Source: Kosakonia quasisacchari (lineage in GTDB: Bacteria > Pseudomonadota > Gammaproteobacteria > Enterobacterales > Enterobacteriaceae). Taken from it: a stretch of 64,000 bases of DNA. This document shows, piece by piece, positions 29,284 through 39,602 of this stretch (position 1 is its first letter; each line of letters begins with the position of its first letter). Where the stretch lies: assembly GCF_004331415.1 (NCBI RefSeq), contig NZ_SJOP01000008.1:148429-212428 (forward strand), given 5' to 3'. Below the pieces are notes generated by a model. That model was not told where the DNA came from. It worked only from the letters and a program-made list of their open reading frames with translations, and did no database searches. Both the position numbers and the translations under genes were made by a program.

Positions 29284-30297
29284 ATGACGCAGCCGTTGAC
29301 CGGAAAACAGATACTGATCGTTGAAGACGAGCCCGTTTTCCGCTCTCTGCTGGATTCGTGGTTACAATCTTTAGGTGCGATAACGCTGCTGGCGGAAGAT
29401 GGGGTTGTCGCGCTTGAGTTGTTGGCAGTGAATAAACCCGATCTTATGATTTGCGATCTCGCTATGCCGCGCATGAATGGCCTTGTTCTCATTGAGACGT
29501 TACGCAACCGTGGAATGCAAACGCCAGTGCTTGTGATATCGGCGACAGAAAATATGGCGGATATCGCTAAAGCATTGCGGCTTGGCGTTCAGGATGTCGT
29601 TCTTAAACCCGTTAAAGATCTTAATCGTTTAAAAGAAACACTCTTCGCTTGTCTCTATCCCAATATGTTTAATTCTCGCGTTGAGGAAGAGGAGCGCTTG
29701 TTCCAGGACTGGGACGCGCTGGTCGATAATCCTCAGGCTGCGGCGAATTTGTTGCAGGAACTCCAGCCGCCGGTGCAACAAGTTATTTCCGGCTGTCGGG
29801 TTAATTATCGCCAACTGGTTTCTGTTGAAAGCCCCGGACTGGTGCTTGATATCGCGCCTATATCTGGTCAGGATCTGGCGTTTTATTGCCTGGATGTGAC
29901 GCGTGCAGAAAATAACGGTGTACTGGCAGCGTTGCTGCTGCGTGCATTATTTAATGGGTTGCTGCAAGAACAACTCTCTCATCAGCGCCAGCGTTTACCC
30001 GAGATGGGGGCGCTGCTCAAGCAAGTAAACCAATTATTGCACCAGGCTAATTTACCCGGCCAGTTTCCACTGCTTGTGGGTTATTACCACAGTGAATTGA
30101 AAAACCTGATCCTCGTATCCGCTGGTCTTAACGCAACGTTAAATACCGGTGATCATCAAATTCAAATCAGCAATGGGGTACCTCTCGGTACGCTTGGCAA
30201 TACCTATTTAAATCAGCTGAGCCAGCGTTGCGACTCCTGGCAATGTCAGGTTTGGGGCGCTGGCGGGCGTCTGCGTTTAATGTTGAGCGCGGAATGA
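29284..30297 (+). CDS. rssB: RpoS adaptor/response regulator RssB
   Basis: RssB binds the stress sigma factor RpoS and delivers it to ClpXP. The 337-residue product has an N-terminal receiver domain with phosphoacceptor D58 (LMICDLAMPRMNG), the switch residues T/S in VISATE and the Lys in LKPVKDL, a linker helix, and a degenerate PP2C-like C-terminal domain from about residue 160. AGGCAGGGGAGATGAG upstream gives a strong ribosome site. It follows rssA by 91 bp. Confidence 0.95.
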   Translation: MTQPLTGKQILIVEDEPVFRSLLDSWLQSLGAITLLAEDGVVALELLAVNKPDLMICDLAMPRMNGLVLIETLRNRGMQTPVLVISATENMADIAKALRLGVQDVVLKPVKDLNRLKETLFACLYPNMFNSRVEEEERLFQDWDALVDNPQAAANLLQELQPPVQQVISGCRVNYRQLVSVESPGLVLDIAPISGQDLAFYCLDVTRAENNGVLAALLLRALFNGLLQEQLSHQRQRLPEMGALLKQVNQLLHQANLPGQFPLLVGYYHSELKNLILVSAGLNATLNTGDHQIQISNGVPLGTLGNTYLNQLSQRCDSWQCQVWGAGGRLRLMLSAE

Positions 30298-30495
30298 GCG
30301 ATCAAATCATTCTTTGCAGATAGATTTACCCACCGCATAAAAACGGGTGGTACTATCGCCGCAGTTTATGCGTATTAGTCCTAATTAGAGGTAAGCGCGT
30401 CCTTTTCAGACCTGGTCGATGGGTTGGTACTGATATACTCAGACGCGAGTTAATTCATGAACATGTTCAAGCATGGACAGTCCAGGAGATTTTCA

Positions 30496-31407
30496 ATGGC
30501 TGCAATAAATTCGAAAGTGACTAAAGCAGTAATCCCGGTTGCGGGATTGGGAACCAGGATGTTACCAGCGACTAAGGCAATTCCTAAAGAAATGTTACCG
30601 CTGGTTGATAAGCCATTAATTCAGTATGTCGTAAATGAGTGTATCGCTGCCGGCATTACTGAGATCGTTCTGGTAACACATTCATCTAAAAACTCTATCG
30701 AAAACCACTTCGATACTAGCTTCGAACTCGAAGCAATGTTGGAAAAACGCGTAAAACGCCAATTGCTGGAAGAAGTTCAGTCTATTTGCCCGCCGCACGT
30801 GACCATTATGCAGGTTCGTCAGGGGCTGGCGAAAGGCCTGGGGCACGCTGTACTGTGCGCGCATCCGGTGGTAGGTAATGAACCCGTAGCGGTTATTCTG
30901 CCCGACGTTATTTTGGATGAATTCGAATCCGATCTCTCCCAGGATAACCTGGCTGAGATGATTAAACGTTTTGATGAAACCGGTGCCAGCCAGATCATGG
31001 TTGAGCCTGTGGATGATGTTACCGCTTACGGCGTGGTGGATTGCAAAGGCGCAACGCTGAATCCGGGTGATAGCGTTCCAATGGTCGGCGTGGTTGAAAA
31101 ACCAAAAGCTAACGTCGCGCCATCAAATCTTGCCGTTGTGGGTCGCTATGTTCTGAGCGCAGAAATTTGGCCGCTGCTGGCGAAAACACCTCCGGGAGCG
31201 GGTGATGAGATCCAGCTTACCGATGCTATTGATATGCTAATCGAAAAAGAAACCGTAGAAGCCTATCATATGAAAGGCAAAAGTCATGACTGCGGTAATA
31301 AACTTGGCTATATGCGCGCATTCGTAGAGTACGGTATTCGCCACAATTCGCTGGGCGAGGAATTTAAAGCCTGGCTCGAAGAAACCGTTGGAGTAGGGAA
31401 AGCATAA
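30496..31407 (+). CDS. galU: UTP-glucose-1-phosphate uridylyltransferase GalU
   Basis: GalU makes UDP-glucose for LPS core, membrane-derived oligosaccharide, trehalose and galactose metabolism. The 303-residue product carries the nucleotidyltransferase signature [19 protein letters not shown] near 15-33, the sugar-phosphate loop VEKPKA, and the catalytic segment [13 protein letters not shown] chose the ATG at 30496 ([12 protein letters not shown]), which AGGAG precedes by eight bases; an open frame extends 13 codons further upstream but is not conserved. A terminator follows. Confidence 0.97.
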   Translation: MAAINSKVTKAVIPVAGLGTRMLPATKAIPKEMLPLVDKPLIQYVVNECIAAGITEIVLVTHSSKNSIENHFDTSFELEAMLEKRVKRQLLEEVQSICPPHVTIMQVRQGLAKGLGHAVLCAHPVVGNEPVAVILPDVILDEFESDLSQDNLAEMIKRFDETGASQIMVEPVDDVTAYGVVDCKGATLNPGDSVPMVGVVEKPKANVAPSNLAVVGRYVLSAEIWPLLAKTPPGAGDEIQLTDAIDMLIEKETVEAYHMKGKSHDCGNKLGYMRAFVEYGIRHNSLGEEFKAWLEETVGVGKA

Positions 31408-31431
31408 TAGGCTTTCTTTAGTCTGAATAAG

Positions 31432-31477
31432 GCCGGAGATAATAGTGCATTGCACAGCTTATCTCCGGCTTTTTTTA
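31432..31477 (+). terminator. Rho-independent terminator of galU
   Basis: GCCGGAGATAA pairs with TTATCTCCGGC across a 16-nt inner region that contains a second short stem (TGCA-TTGCA), followed by T8. It is 24 bp after the galU stop. The 200 bp to the hns terminator show no gene. Confidence 0.9.
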
Positions 31478-31633
31478 TTTGTGAATGTTCCGAATGAAAA
31501 GGTTACGTCAAAGCAGCGCAGAAGATATCGCACAAAACAATAAATCACCTGACCAGGATTTGAGCAATAAGCATTTGAGAAACGTATATTCCAAATGCCA
31601 TACACTATATTTGTGAAGAGAATGTGTGCTTTG

Positions 31634-31664
31634 TCAAAAAAAATCCCGCCAGTTGGCGGGATCC
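31634..31664 (-). terminator. Rho-independent terminator of hns
   Basis: On the minus strand GATCCCGCC-aact-GGCGGGATT followed by a run of eight T. It is 19 bp beyond the hns stop codon. Confidence 0.9.
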
Positions 31665-31682
31665 TTTTGAAATCTGGCTTGA

Positions 31683-32096
31683 TTACTCTTCGATCAGGAA
31701 ATCGTCGAGTTGTTTACCTTGTTCGTCCATTGCTTTTTTGATTACTGCTGGAGTACGACCCTGACCCGTCCAGGTTTTGGTCTCACCATTTTCATCAACA
31801 TAGCTATATTTAGCCGGGCGTGCTGCACGTTTTGCTTTAGTACCCGTCTTAGCGGTGACCATGCTGTTCAGCAATTCGTTCGGATCAATACCGTCAGCGA
31901 TCAGCATTTCACGATATTGCTGTAATTTACGCGTACGTTCTTCAACTTCGGCTGCGGCAGCGCTTTCTTCCTCGCGGCGCTCATTAACCACAACTTCTAA
32001 TTTCTCCAGCATCTCTTCGAGCGTTTCCAGAGTGCATTCTCTTGCTTGCGCACGAAGAGTACGTATGTTGTTCAGAATTTTAAGTGCTTCGCTCAT
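31683..32096 (-). CDS. hns: DNA-binding nucleoid protein H-NS
   Basis: H-NS coats AT-rich DNA and silences horizontally acquired genes. The 137-residue product has the oligomerisation domain ([18 protein letters not shown] through the coiled coil to about residue 80), a flexible linker and the C-terminal DNA-binding domain with the AT-hook-like [12 protein letters not shown] loop at about 109-120. The leader (CCCCAATATAAGTTTGAG before TACTACAATG) matches E. coli hns, including the region that pairs with the small RNA DsrA. Divergent from tdk. Confidence 0.98.
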   Translation of the reverse strand: MSEALKILNNIRTLRAQARECTLETLEEMLEKLEVVVNERREEESAAAAEVEERTRKLQQYREMLIADGIDPNELLNSMVTAKTGTKAKRAARPAKYSYVDENGETKTWTGQGRTPAVIKKAMDEQGKQLDDFLIEE

Positions 32097-32642
32097 TGTA
32101 GTAATCTCAAACTTATATTGGGGTGGTTTGTCGGGCTAATAATAGAGCGTTAATTTCGTCAGTGCAATAGCTGTGAATGTAAGGAATTCAAAATGGCGCT
32201 TTATTAAGTCGATTTATAAATATCGCTAACTTAAATTTTTCTTGAAGAAACGCGCAAAAAACCACTTATACCGATGTACTGGCAGCGCTGCTGACGGCGT
32301 GTTTATGCATGAACTTCTGATTAATCCGATCCGCGTTTATAGCCATTATGGATAAATATCGACCTTGAGTATTCCAGCGTTGAATGTGCTCTTGCTTAAA
32401 TTATTAATAATTTCCGTATGCTAAGGTGAGAATGTTCCGATTAAAAAACATTTGTAAGATCATGAATTTCTTATTGCTGTTTCTTTGGCAGTAACAACTC
32501 AGATGATTAACTCTTGGAATATCTATGAGTCTGCTATTGAGGGTTGATTTACTTCAATCGCGGAGCGACGACAGGGTGACCCGATAAAATATGGTACACT
32601 CCTCGCCGGGAATATCACACTTTGATTGGGGTTTTGCACGCA
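32097..32642. promoter_or_regulatory. hns-tdk divergent regulatory region
   Basis: 546 bp without a gene. It holds the conserved hns leader next to 32097 and, further right, AT-rich runs (for example TTATAAATATCGCTAACTTAAATTTTTCTTG near 32211) that suit H-NS autoregulation by curved DNA. No terminator, tRNA or small open frame with a ribosome site was found. Confidence 0.5.
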
Positions 32643-33257
32643 ATGGCACAGCTTTATTTCTACTATTCAGCAATGAATGCGGGGAAATCAACGGCGTTAC
32701 TACAGTCCTCTTACAATTATCAGGAAAGAGGAATGCGTACGGTGGTTTACACCGCCGAAATTGACGATCGCTTCGGATCAGGCAAGGTTAGCTCTCGTAT
32801 CGGCTTATCTTCACCGGCACGTTTGTTTAATCACAACTCGTCGCTGTTTGACGAAATCAACGCTGAGCATCAGCAACAGGCTGTGCATTGTGTGCTGGTT
32901 GATGAGTGCCAGTTTTTAACCCGTGAACAGGTTTATGCGCTATCCGAAGTTGTCGATCAGTTGGATATTCCGGTGCTTTGTTACGGTTTGCGCACGGATT
33001 TTCGCGGTGAGTTATTTGTGGGTAGCCAATATTTGCTGGCCTGGTCAGATAAACTGGTTGAACTTAAAACTGTCTGTTTCTGTGGGCGTAAAGCCAGTAT
33101 GGTGCTGCGTCTTGATCAAGAGGGACGCCCTTATAACGAAGGCGAGCAGGTGGTAATTGGCGGCAATGAACGCTATGTATCCGTGTGCCGTAAACACTAC
33201 AAAGAAGCCCAACAAGAAGGGGCTTTAACAGCAATTCAGCAACGTGTCAGAGGTTAG
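32643..33257 (+). CDS. tdk: Thymidine kinase
   Basis: Tdk phosphorylates thymidine and deoxyuridine with ATP for salvage. The 204-residue type II enzyme has the P-loop [10 protein letters not shown] at 8-17, the Walker B/lid segment VLVDECQFL near 83-91, and a structural zinc site from CFCGRKAS and the C-terminal VCRKHYKEA. The start is the ATG at 32643 (MAQLYFYYS), conserved in the family; seven further codons upstream are open but not conserved. The ribosome site is poor. Divergent from hns. Confidence 0.96.
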   Translation: MAQLYFYYSAMNAGKSTALLQSSYNYQERGMRTVVYTAEIDDRFGSGKVSSRIGLSSPARLFNHNSSLFDEINAEHQQQAVHCVLVDECQFLTREQVYALSEVVDQLDIPVLCYGLRTDFRGELFVGSQYLLAWSDKLVELKTVCFCGRKASMVLRLDQEGRPYNEGEQVVIGGNERYVSVCRKHYKEAQQEGALTAIQQRVRG

Positions 33258-33282
33258 CTTTTCGCTTCCCCTCTTTAGCAAT

Positions 33283-33309
33283 AAAAAACCCGCCGAAGCG
33301 GGTTTTTTA
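33283..33309. terminator. Bidirectional rho-independent terminator, tdk / adhE
   Basis: AAAAAA-CCCGC-cgaa-GCGGG-TTTTTT hairpin between the convergent tdk and adhE genes, 25 bp after tdk and 13 bp from the adhE stop; symmetrical A and T runs allow use in both directions. Confidence 0.93.
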
Positions 33310-33322
33310 TTAGCGTTAACAA

Positions 33323-36001
33323 TTAAGCGGGTTTCTTCGCTTTTTTGTCTGCTTTAACGGGTGCAGCTTCAGCTTTAACCACCGCCACTTCACCTTCTTT
33401 GTACTCACGACCGTAGAAAGTATCCAGCAGGATCTGTTTCAGTTCGGAAATCAGCGGATAGCGCGGGTTCGCACCGGTACACTGGTCATCAAACGCATCT
33501 TCAGACAGCTTATCCACGTTTGCCAGGAAGTCAGCTTCCTGTACGCCAGCTTCACGGATAGATTTCGGGATACCCAGTTCAGCTTTGATGCTTTCCAGCC
33601 ATGCCAGCAGTTTTTCGATTTTCGCTGCAGTACGGTCACCGGCAGAAGTCAGACCTAAATGATCGGCGATTTCTGCATAACGACGGCGTGCTTGCGGGCG
33701 ATCATACTGGCTGAACGCGGTCTGTTTAGTCGGGTTATCGTTCGCGTTATAGCGGATAACGTTACAGATAAGCAGGGCGTTAGCCAAACCGTGCGGAATG
33801 TGGAACTGCGAACCCAGTTTATGCGCCATGGAGTGGCACACGCCGAGGAAGGCGTTGGCAAAGGCGATACCGGCGATGGTAGCAGCACTGTGAACGCGTT
33901 CACGAGCAACCGGGTTTTTTGAACCTTCGTTGTAAGAAGCTGGCAGGTTCTCTTTCAGCAATTTCAGCGCTTGCAGCGCCTGGCCGTCAGAGAATTCGGA
34001 TGCCAGTACGGAAACGTAAGCTTCAAGTGCGTGAGTTACCGCATCCAGACCACCGAAGGCGCACAGTGATTTCGGCATATCCATCACCAGGTTGGCATCG
34101 ACAATCGCCATATCCGGTGTCAGAGCATAGTCTGCCAGTGGATATTTCTGACCGGTGGCATCGTCGGTTACTACCGCAAACGGCGTAACTTCAGAACCGG
34201 TACCGGAAGTGGTGGTGATCGCGATCATTTTCGCTTTCACGCCCATTTTCGGGAACTTATAGATACGTTTACGGATATCCATAAAGCGCAGCGCCAGCTC
34301 TTCGAAATGGGTTTCCGGATGTTCGTACATCACCCACATAATTTTCGCGGCATCCATCGGGGAACCACCACCCAGGGCGATAATCACGTCTGGTTTAAAG
34401 GAGTTCGCCAGCTCAGCGCCTTTACGCACGATAGTCAGTGTTGGGTCTGCTTCAACTTCAAAAAACACTTCGGTTTCAACACCGGCCGCTTTCAGCACAG
34501 AAGTAATCTGGTCTGCATAACCGTTATTGAACAGGAAACGGTCAGTCACGATAAGCGCGCGTTTGTGACCATCAGTAATCACTTCATCCAGCGCGATTGG
34601 CAGAGAGCCACGGCGGAAGTAGATAGATTTCGGAAGTTTGTGCCACAACATGTTTTCAGCTCGCTTAGCAACGGTTTTCTTGTTGATCAGGTGCTTCGGA
34701 CCAACGTTTTCAGAGATGGAGTTACCACCCCAGGAACCACAACCCAGAGTCAGGGAAGGCGCGAGTTTAAAGTTATACAGGTCACCGATACCACCCTGAG
34801 AAGCCGGGGTGTTAATCAGGATACGCGCGGTTTTCATCATCTGACCGAAGTGAGCAACGCGTTCAGGTTGGTTATCCTGGTCGGTGTACAGGCAAGAGGT
34901 GTGACCGATACCGCCCATGGCGACAAGTTTCTCTGCTTTTTCGACCGCGTCTTCGAAATCTTTCGCGCGGTACATTGCGAGCGTCGGTGACAGTTTTTCG
35001 TGTGCGAACGGCTCGCTCTCATCGACAACTTTCACTTCACCAATCAGGATCTTAGTGGTTGTTGGAACAGTGAAGCCAGCCAGTTCAGCGATTTTGTACG
35101 CCGGTTGACCAACAATAGCCGCGTTGAGCGCGCCATTTTTCAGGATAATGTCCTGAACCGCTTTCAACTCTTTACCCTGAAGCAGGTAACCACCGTGGCT
35201 GGCAAAACGCTCACGAACCGCTTCATAGACGGAATCAACAACGACAACGGACTGTTCAGAAGCACAAATAACGCCGTTATCGAAAGTTTTAGACATTAAT
35301 ACGGACGCCACTGCACGTTTGATATCGGCAGTTTCATCAATCACAACCGGGGTGTTACCCGCACCTACACCGATCGCCGGTTTACCGGAGCTGTATGCAG
35401 CTTTTACCATGCCTGGCCCACCAGTGGCGAGGATCAGGTTAATATCCGGGTGATGCATCAGTGCGTTGGACAGTTCTACAGACGGTTGGTCAATCCAGCC
35501 GATCAGATCTTTCGGAGCACCAGCGGCAATGGCTGCTTGCAGCACGATATCTGCTGCTTTGTTGGTGGCATCTTTAGCGCGCGGGTGTGGGGAGAAAATG
35601 ATTGCGTTACGGGTCTTCAGGCTAATCAGCGATTTAAAGATAGCGGTAGAGGTTGGGTTAGTGGTCGGGACAATACCGCAGATAATGCCGATTGGTTCTG
35701 CGATGGTAATCGTGCCGAAGGTGTCATCTTCTGACAGCACGCCGCAGGTTTTTTCATCTTTATACGCGTTATAAATATATTCGGAAGCGAAGTGGTTTTT
35801 AATCACTTTGTCTTCAACGATACCCATGCCAGATTCGGCAACCGCCAGTTTTGCCAGCGGGATACGAGCATCTGCGGCAGCCAGAGCGGCAGCACGGAAG
35901 ATTTTATCTACTTGCTCTTGAGTAAAGTTGGCATATTCACGCTGGGCTTTCTTCACGCGTTCAACGAGTGCGTTAAGTTCAGCGACATTAGTAACAGCCA
36001 T
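33323..36001 (-). CDS. adhE: Bifunctional acetaldehyde-CoA/alcohol dehydrogenase AdhE
   Basis: AdhE turns acetyl-CoA into ethanol in two NADH-dependent steps and is the main fermentative redox sink. The 892-residue fusion has an N-terminal CoA-acylating aldehyde dehydrogenase with catalytic C246 in NGVICASEQS, a linker near 440-450, and a C-terminal iron alcohol dehydrogenase with the NAD-binding GGGSPMDAAK and the iron ligands in LANALL and MAHKLGSQFHIPHG. It forms spirosome filaments in E. coli. The ribosome site AGGAGA precedes the ATG. The C-terminus is Lys/Ala-rich, as usual. Confidence 0.98.
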   Translation of the reverse strand: MAVTNVAELNALVERVKKAQREYANFTQEQVDKIFRAAALAAADARIPLAKLAVAESGMGIVEDKVIKNHFASEYIYNAYKDEKTCGVLSEDDTFGTITIAEPIGIICGIVPTTNPTSTAIFKSLISLKTRNAIIFSPHPRAKDATNKAADIVLQAAIAAGAPKDLIGWIDQPSVELSNALMHHPDINLILATGGPGMVKAAYSSGKPAIGVGAGNTPVVIDETADIKRAVASVLMSKTFDNGVICASEQSVVVVDSVYEAVRERFASHGGYLLQGKELKAVQDIILKNGALNAAIVGQPAYKIAELAGFTVPTTTKILIGEVKVVDESEPFAHEKLSPTLAMYRAKDFEDAVEKAEKLVAMGGIGHTSCLYTDQDNQPERVAHFGQMMKTARILINTPASQGGIGDLYNFKLAPSLTLGCGSWGGNSISENVGPKHLINKKTVAKRAENMLWHKLPKSIYFRRGSLPIALDEVITDGHKRALIVTDRFLFNNGYADQITSVLKAAGVETEVFFEVEADPTLTIVRKGAELANSFKPDVIIALGGGSPMDAAKIMWVMYEHPETHFEELALRFMDIRKRIYKFPKMGVKAKMIAITTTSGTGSEVTPFAVVTDDATGQKYPLADYALTPDMAIVDANLVMDMPKSLCAFGGLDAVTHALEAYVSVLASEFSDGQALQALKLLKENLPASYNEGSKNPVARERVHSAATIAGIAFANAFLGVCHSMAHKLGSQFHIPHGLANALLICNVIRYNANDNPTKQTAFSQYDRPQARRRYAEIADHLGLTSAGDRTAAKIEKLLAWLESIKAELGIPKSIREAGVQEADFLANVDKLSEDAFDDQCTGANPRYPLISELKQILLDTFYGREYKEGEVAVVKAEAAPVKADKKAKKPA

Positions 36002-36490
36002 AATGCTCTCCTGATAATGTTTAAACTCTTTTAGTAAACCAGCTGCCTAATTGGAAAGTATAGACAGACCGGCTGCAGGTTGCGTAAGTTTCATAAAAAC
36101 AAAGAGTTAACGCTAAACCATCCACCACTGATTTACTGAAAGAGTCTCGAGGATACAACGCACTTACTGACACTTTTGAGCTCTTTTCGTGCCATCAAGA
36201 TTACCCACTTCTGAGTAACCATTGCGTGATCTACATCAAATTTCAGCGAAGCTGACACCTTTCAGCAGCCCATTTTTGGGCATTTGTAGCAAATGTTAAT
36301 GGCATATGGCCAGGCGCGCTGTAAGATTATCACAATTCCCACAGGTTAATAACATGCTGTATTGCAGCGAATTTCCACGGAAATCATGATGAACTGCGCG
36401 GCGAAAACGCGTATCTTCTGCATGAATTTTCCTGTCGTGCTGATAGGTTATTTCTCTGACAACGTTACGAAACCTACTGTGGAGCACATC
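36002..36490. promoter_or_regulatory. adhE-ychE divergent region
   Basis: 489 bp with the adhE leader and promoter(s) and the ychE promoter. An open frame continues upstream of ychE from 36362, but its first 43 codons (MQRISTEIMMNCAAKTRIFC...) do not resemble the family and lack a good ribosome site. I could not assign individual Fnr, Cra or Fis sites with confidence. Confidence 0.45.
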
Positions 36491-37126
36491 GTGTTCGATC
36501 TTCCCCTCTATTTTAAATTCTTCATTGGCCTGTTTGCATTGGTCAACCCGGTCGGCATTATTCCGGTCTTTATCAGCATGACCAGCTACCAGATGACCGC
36601 CGCGCGGAATAAAACGAATCTCACCGCCAATCTTTCCGTGGCCATTATTCTTTGGACGTCGCTTTTTCTTGGCGATGCCATATTGCAGCTGTTTGGCATT
36701 TCGATCGATTCGTTCCGTATTGCCGGGGGCATTCTGGTGGTGACTATCGCCATGTCGATGATCAGCGGGAAACTGGGTGAAGATAAGCAGAATAAACAAG
36801 AAAAATCAGAGACGGCCATCCGCGAAAGTATCGGCGTGGTACCGTTAGCTCTGCCTCTGATGGCGGGGCCGGGGGCGATCAGTTCCACCATTGTTTGGGG
36901 AACACGCTACCACACTGTTGAGCATCTGATCGGTTTCACCGTTGCGATCGCACTGTTTGCGCTCAGTTCCTGGGGGCTATTTCGTATCGCGCCCTGGCTG
37001 GTGCGTTTGCTTGGGCAAACCGGTATCAACGTCATTACACGTATTATGGGGTTGTTACTTATGGCACTGGGTATTGAGTTTATCGTCGCGGGGGCAAGAT
37101 CGCTATTTCCTGGTTTGCTGAACTGA
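36491..37126 (+). CDS. ychE: MarC/YchE-family inner-membrane protein
   Basis: A 211-residue membrane protein of the MarC family with six hydrophobic segments; the family motif is FFIGLFALVNPVGIIPVFISM at the start and LMAGPGAISSTI in the middle. The family was once linked to multiple antibiotic resistance, but no transport substrate is known. I place the start at GTG 36491 (reading FDLPLYFKFFIG next), because TGGAG lies six bases upstream and E. coli YchE begins at the same place; an alternative GTG is at 36479. Confidence 0.85.
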   Translation: MFDLPLYFKFFIGLFALVNPVGIIPVFISMTSYQMTAARNKTNLTANLSVAIILWTSLFLGDAILQLFGISIDSFRIAGGILVVTIAMSMISGKLGEDKQNKQEKSETAIRESIGVVPLALPLMAGPGAISSTIVWGTRYHTVEHLIGFTVAIALFALSSWGLFRIAPWLVRLLGQTGINVITRIMGLLLMALGIEFIVAGARSLFPGLLN

Positions 37127-37970
37127 TTCACCTCTTCCTTTAATAAGGAAATAAAAGGTTGTCGTTATACCTTCTTCTATATAGCGATAACTGTTTACAT
37201 TGCAAAAATGGCTGTAAAAGAACGCTCAAAATCAGTAAAACATATGACGAATCTGCAAAATGCGGGGAAGTATAATAAATTACACTAATCAGAAAATCTG
37301 TTTTCTATCAGCGGATTATAAGTATAACGAATCTCTGCTGTGCGCAATTCGCGCAATCGCACCTGTTATTTCTGTCACATAATACTATTGGGCTTGCCGT
37401 GACATAATTGAAATGATATTAGTACTTTCCATCTTCTCGTAGATGAATGTGCTAAAAAGTAGTCAATTGTTGCTTTTTTGTGCAAAAAAGAACAGCATCA
37501 TTCTAAAAACATCACACGGTGGTGATGTTCGTTTATCTCATTGATACTAATAGATAAAAAAGTAACAGGGAGGCTGAAAAGCTATCGCCTGTTGATTGAT
37601 GCTGTGTCGCAAAAGAGAAATGGTTAACAAATTTGCAAAATGTATTGGCGGCAGGAGAGGGCATTTGTTATTTTCCGCCCATTATGTTTCTCGACCTTAT
37701 AATTTGCAGAATAAACGGCTCAGATGAGAATCGTTTGCCTATAAAACGGTTCACATAGTGAATACAACGCGCCTCGACAGGGGAGACGCGTAACAGAATC
37801 GACGCAAGATTGCCGTTTGAGCAGTCCGTAATAAAAAAGTCGGTGATAGCAGCAGTAACAAAAAGATGTCTGATAGCGCCAAAAAGCTCCTGCGCTATAC
37901 AGGCCCCCAACAGGGGATGAAACACGCTGGCGTAAACGTCAGTAATTATAATGAGTGGAGTAACAACACA
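37127..37970 (+). promoter_or_regulatory. Long ychE-oppA intergenic region and oppA leader
   Basis: 844 bp, AT-rich, with no convincing gene. Visible structures are TTCCTT-taat-AAGGAA at 37135 after ychE and a stem ACATCAC-acggtg-GTGATGT at 37509-37528. The frame that leads into oppA is open from 37866, but its predicted product is not conserved and the mature gene has its own start. A long leader upstream of oppA is also seen in E. coli, where Lrp and GcvB control the operon. Confidence 0.5.
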
Positions 37971-37973
37971 ATG
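37957..37973 (+). promoter_or_regulatory. oppA ribosome site with GcvB target
   Basis: GGAG-taacaacaca-ATG: the CA-rich stretch between the Shine-Dalgarno and the start codon is the kind of sequence that pairs with the GU-rich seed region R1 of the small RNA GcvB, known to repress oppA. Pairing is inferred; GcvB itself is outside the window. Confidence 0.7.
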
Positions 37974-39602
37974 TCCATCATCACAAAGAAAAGTCTGGTA
38001 GCTGCGGGAATTTTGACTGCACTGATTACCGGTAACGCGGCAATGGCTGCCGATGTACCGGCAGGCGTTCAACTGGCGGAAAAGCAAACGCTGGTTCGTA
38101 ACAACGGTTCTGAAGTGCAATCTCTCGACCCGCATAAAATCGAAGGGGTTCCTGAATCCAACATCAACCGCGACCTGTTTGAAGGGCTGTTGATTTCCGA
38201 CGTTCAGGGTCACCCAACAGCGGGTGTTGCTGAGTCGTGGGATAATAAAGATTTTAAAGTCTGGACTTTCCATCTGCGCAAAAATGCGAAATGGTCCGAC
38301 GGTACGCCTGTAACGGCGCATGATTTTGTTTATAGCTGGCAGCGTCTGGCAGATCCGAAAACCGCCTCTCCGTATGCGAGCTATCTGCAGTACGGCCACA
38401 TCGCCAATATCGACGATGTTATCGCTGGCAAAAAGCCGACCAGCGATCTTGGCGTAAAAGCGATTGATGATTACACCTTTGAAGTTACCCTGAGCGAGCC
38501 GGTTCCTTATTTCTATAAACTGCTGGTTCACCCATCTGTTTCCGCTGTGCCTAAAGCCACCATTGAAAAATTCGGCGAAAAATGGACACAGCCAGCTAAC
38601 ATCGTGACCAACGGTGCTTATAAACTGAAAGATTGGGTGGTCAACGAACGTATCGTTCTTGAGCGCAACACCAATTACTGGGATAACGCGAAAACCGTTA
38701 TTAACCAGGTAACTTACCTGCCAATCTCTTCTGAAGTGACAGACGTTAACCGCTACCGCAGCGGCGAAATCGACATGACTTATAACAACATGCCGATCGA
38801 ACTGTTCCAGAAGCTGAAAAAAGAGATTCCTAAAGAAGTACACGTTGACCCGTACCTGTGTACTTACTACTACGAAATCAACAACCAGAAAGCTCCGTTC
38901 ACTGACGTTCGCGTTCGTACCGCGCTGAAACTGGCGCTGGATCGCGACATCATCGTCAACAAAGTGAAAAACCAAGGTGACCTGCCAGCATACAGCTATA
39001 CACCGCCGTACACCGATGGTGCAAAACTGACTCCGCCGGCCTGGTTCAAAATGACCCAGGAACAGCGCAACGCTGAAGCGAAAAAACTGCTGGCCGAAGC
39101 TGGCTACACCGCAGATAAACCGCTGTCGTTCAGCCTGCTGTATAACACCTCCGATCTGCATAAAAAACTGGCGATCGCTGTGGCTTCCATCTGGAAGAAA
39201 AACCTCGGCGTAGACGTTAAGCTGGAAAACCAGGAGTGGAAAACCTTCCTGGACACGCGTCATCAGGGCACCTTTGATGTTGCGCGTGCGGGCTGGTGTG
39301 CGGATTACAACGAGCCGACATCCTTCCTGAACACCATGCTCTCCGACAGTTCCAACAACACCGCGCACTATAAGAGCCCGGCGTTTGACAAGCTGATCGG
39401 CGACACGCTGAAAGTCACTGACGAAGCACAGCGCACTGAGCTTTATTCTAAAGCTGAAGAGCAACTGGATAAAGACTCGGCGATCGTTCCGGTTTACTAC
39501 TACGTGAACGCCCGTCTGGTGAAAACCTGGGTCGGTGGCTACACTGGTAAAGACCCGATGGATAATATCTACGTTAAAAACTTGTATATTATCAAGCATT
39601 AA
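37971..39602 (+). CDS. oppA: Periplasmic oligopeptide-binding protein OppA
   Basis: OppA captures peptides of two to five residues for the OppBCDF transporter. The 543-residue precursor has a 26-residue signal peptide (MSIITKKSLVAAGILTAL..., cleaved after NAAMA) and the SBP_bac_5 signature region near RDLFEGLLISDVQGHPTAGVAESW. The binding-pocket segments, such as FDVARAGWCADYNEPTSFLN near 434-453, match the E. coli protein. It is followed by about 127 bp before oppB, room for processing of the polycistronic mRNA; no strong terminator is visible there. Confidence 0.98.
   Translation: MSIITKKSLVAAGILTALITGNAAMAADVPAGVQLAEKQTLVRNNGSEVQSLDPHKIEGVPESNINRDLFEGLLISDVQGHPTAGVAESWDNKDFKVWTFHLRKNAKWSDGTPVTAHDFVYSWQRLADPKTASPYASYLQYGHIANIDDVIAGKKPTSDLGVKAIDDYTFEVTLSEPVPYFYKLLVHPSVSAVPKATIEKFGEKWTQPANIVTNGAYKLKDWVVNERIVLERNTNYWDNAKTVINQVTYLPISSEVTDVNRYRSGEIDMTYNNMPIELFQKLKKEIPKEVHVDPYLCTYYYEINNQKAPFTDVRVRTALKLALDRDIIVNKVKNQGDLPAYSYTPPYTDGAKLTPPAWFKMTQEQRNAEAKKLLAEAGYTADKPLSFSLLYNTSDLHKKLAIAVASIWKKNLGVDVKLENQEWKTFLDTRHQGTFDVARAGWCADYNEPTSFLNTMLSDSSNNTAHYKSPAFDKLIGDTLKVTDEAQRTELYSKAEEQLDKDSAIVPVYYYVNARLVKTWVGGYTGKDPMDNIYVKNLYIIKH

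Noticed and set aside
36362..36490. N-terminal extension of ychE (43 codons)
   Set aside because: No similarity to the family in this part and no ribosome site at 36362; GTG 36491 has a good one.
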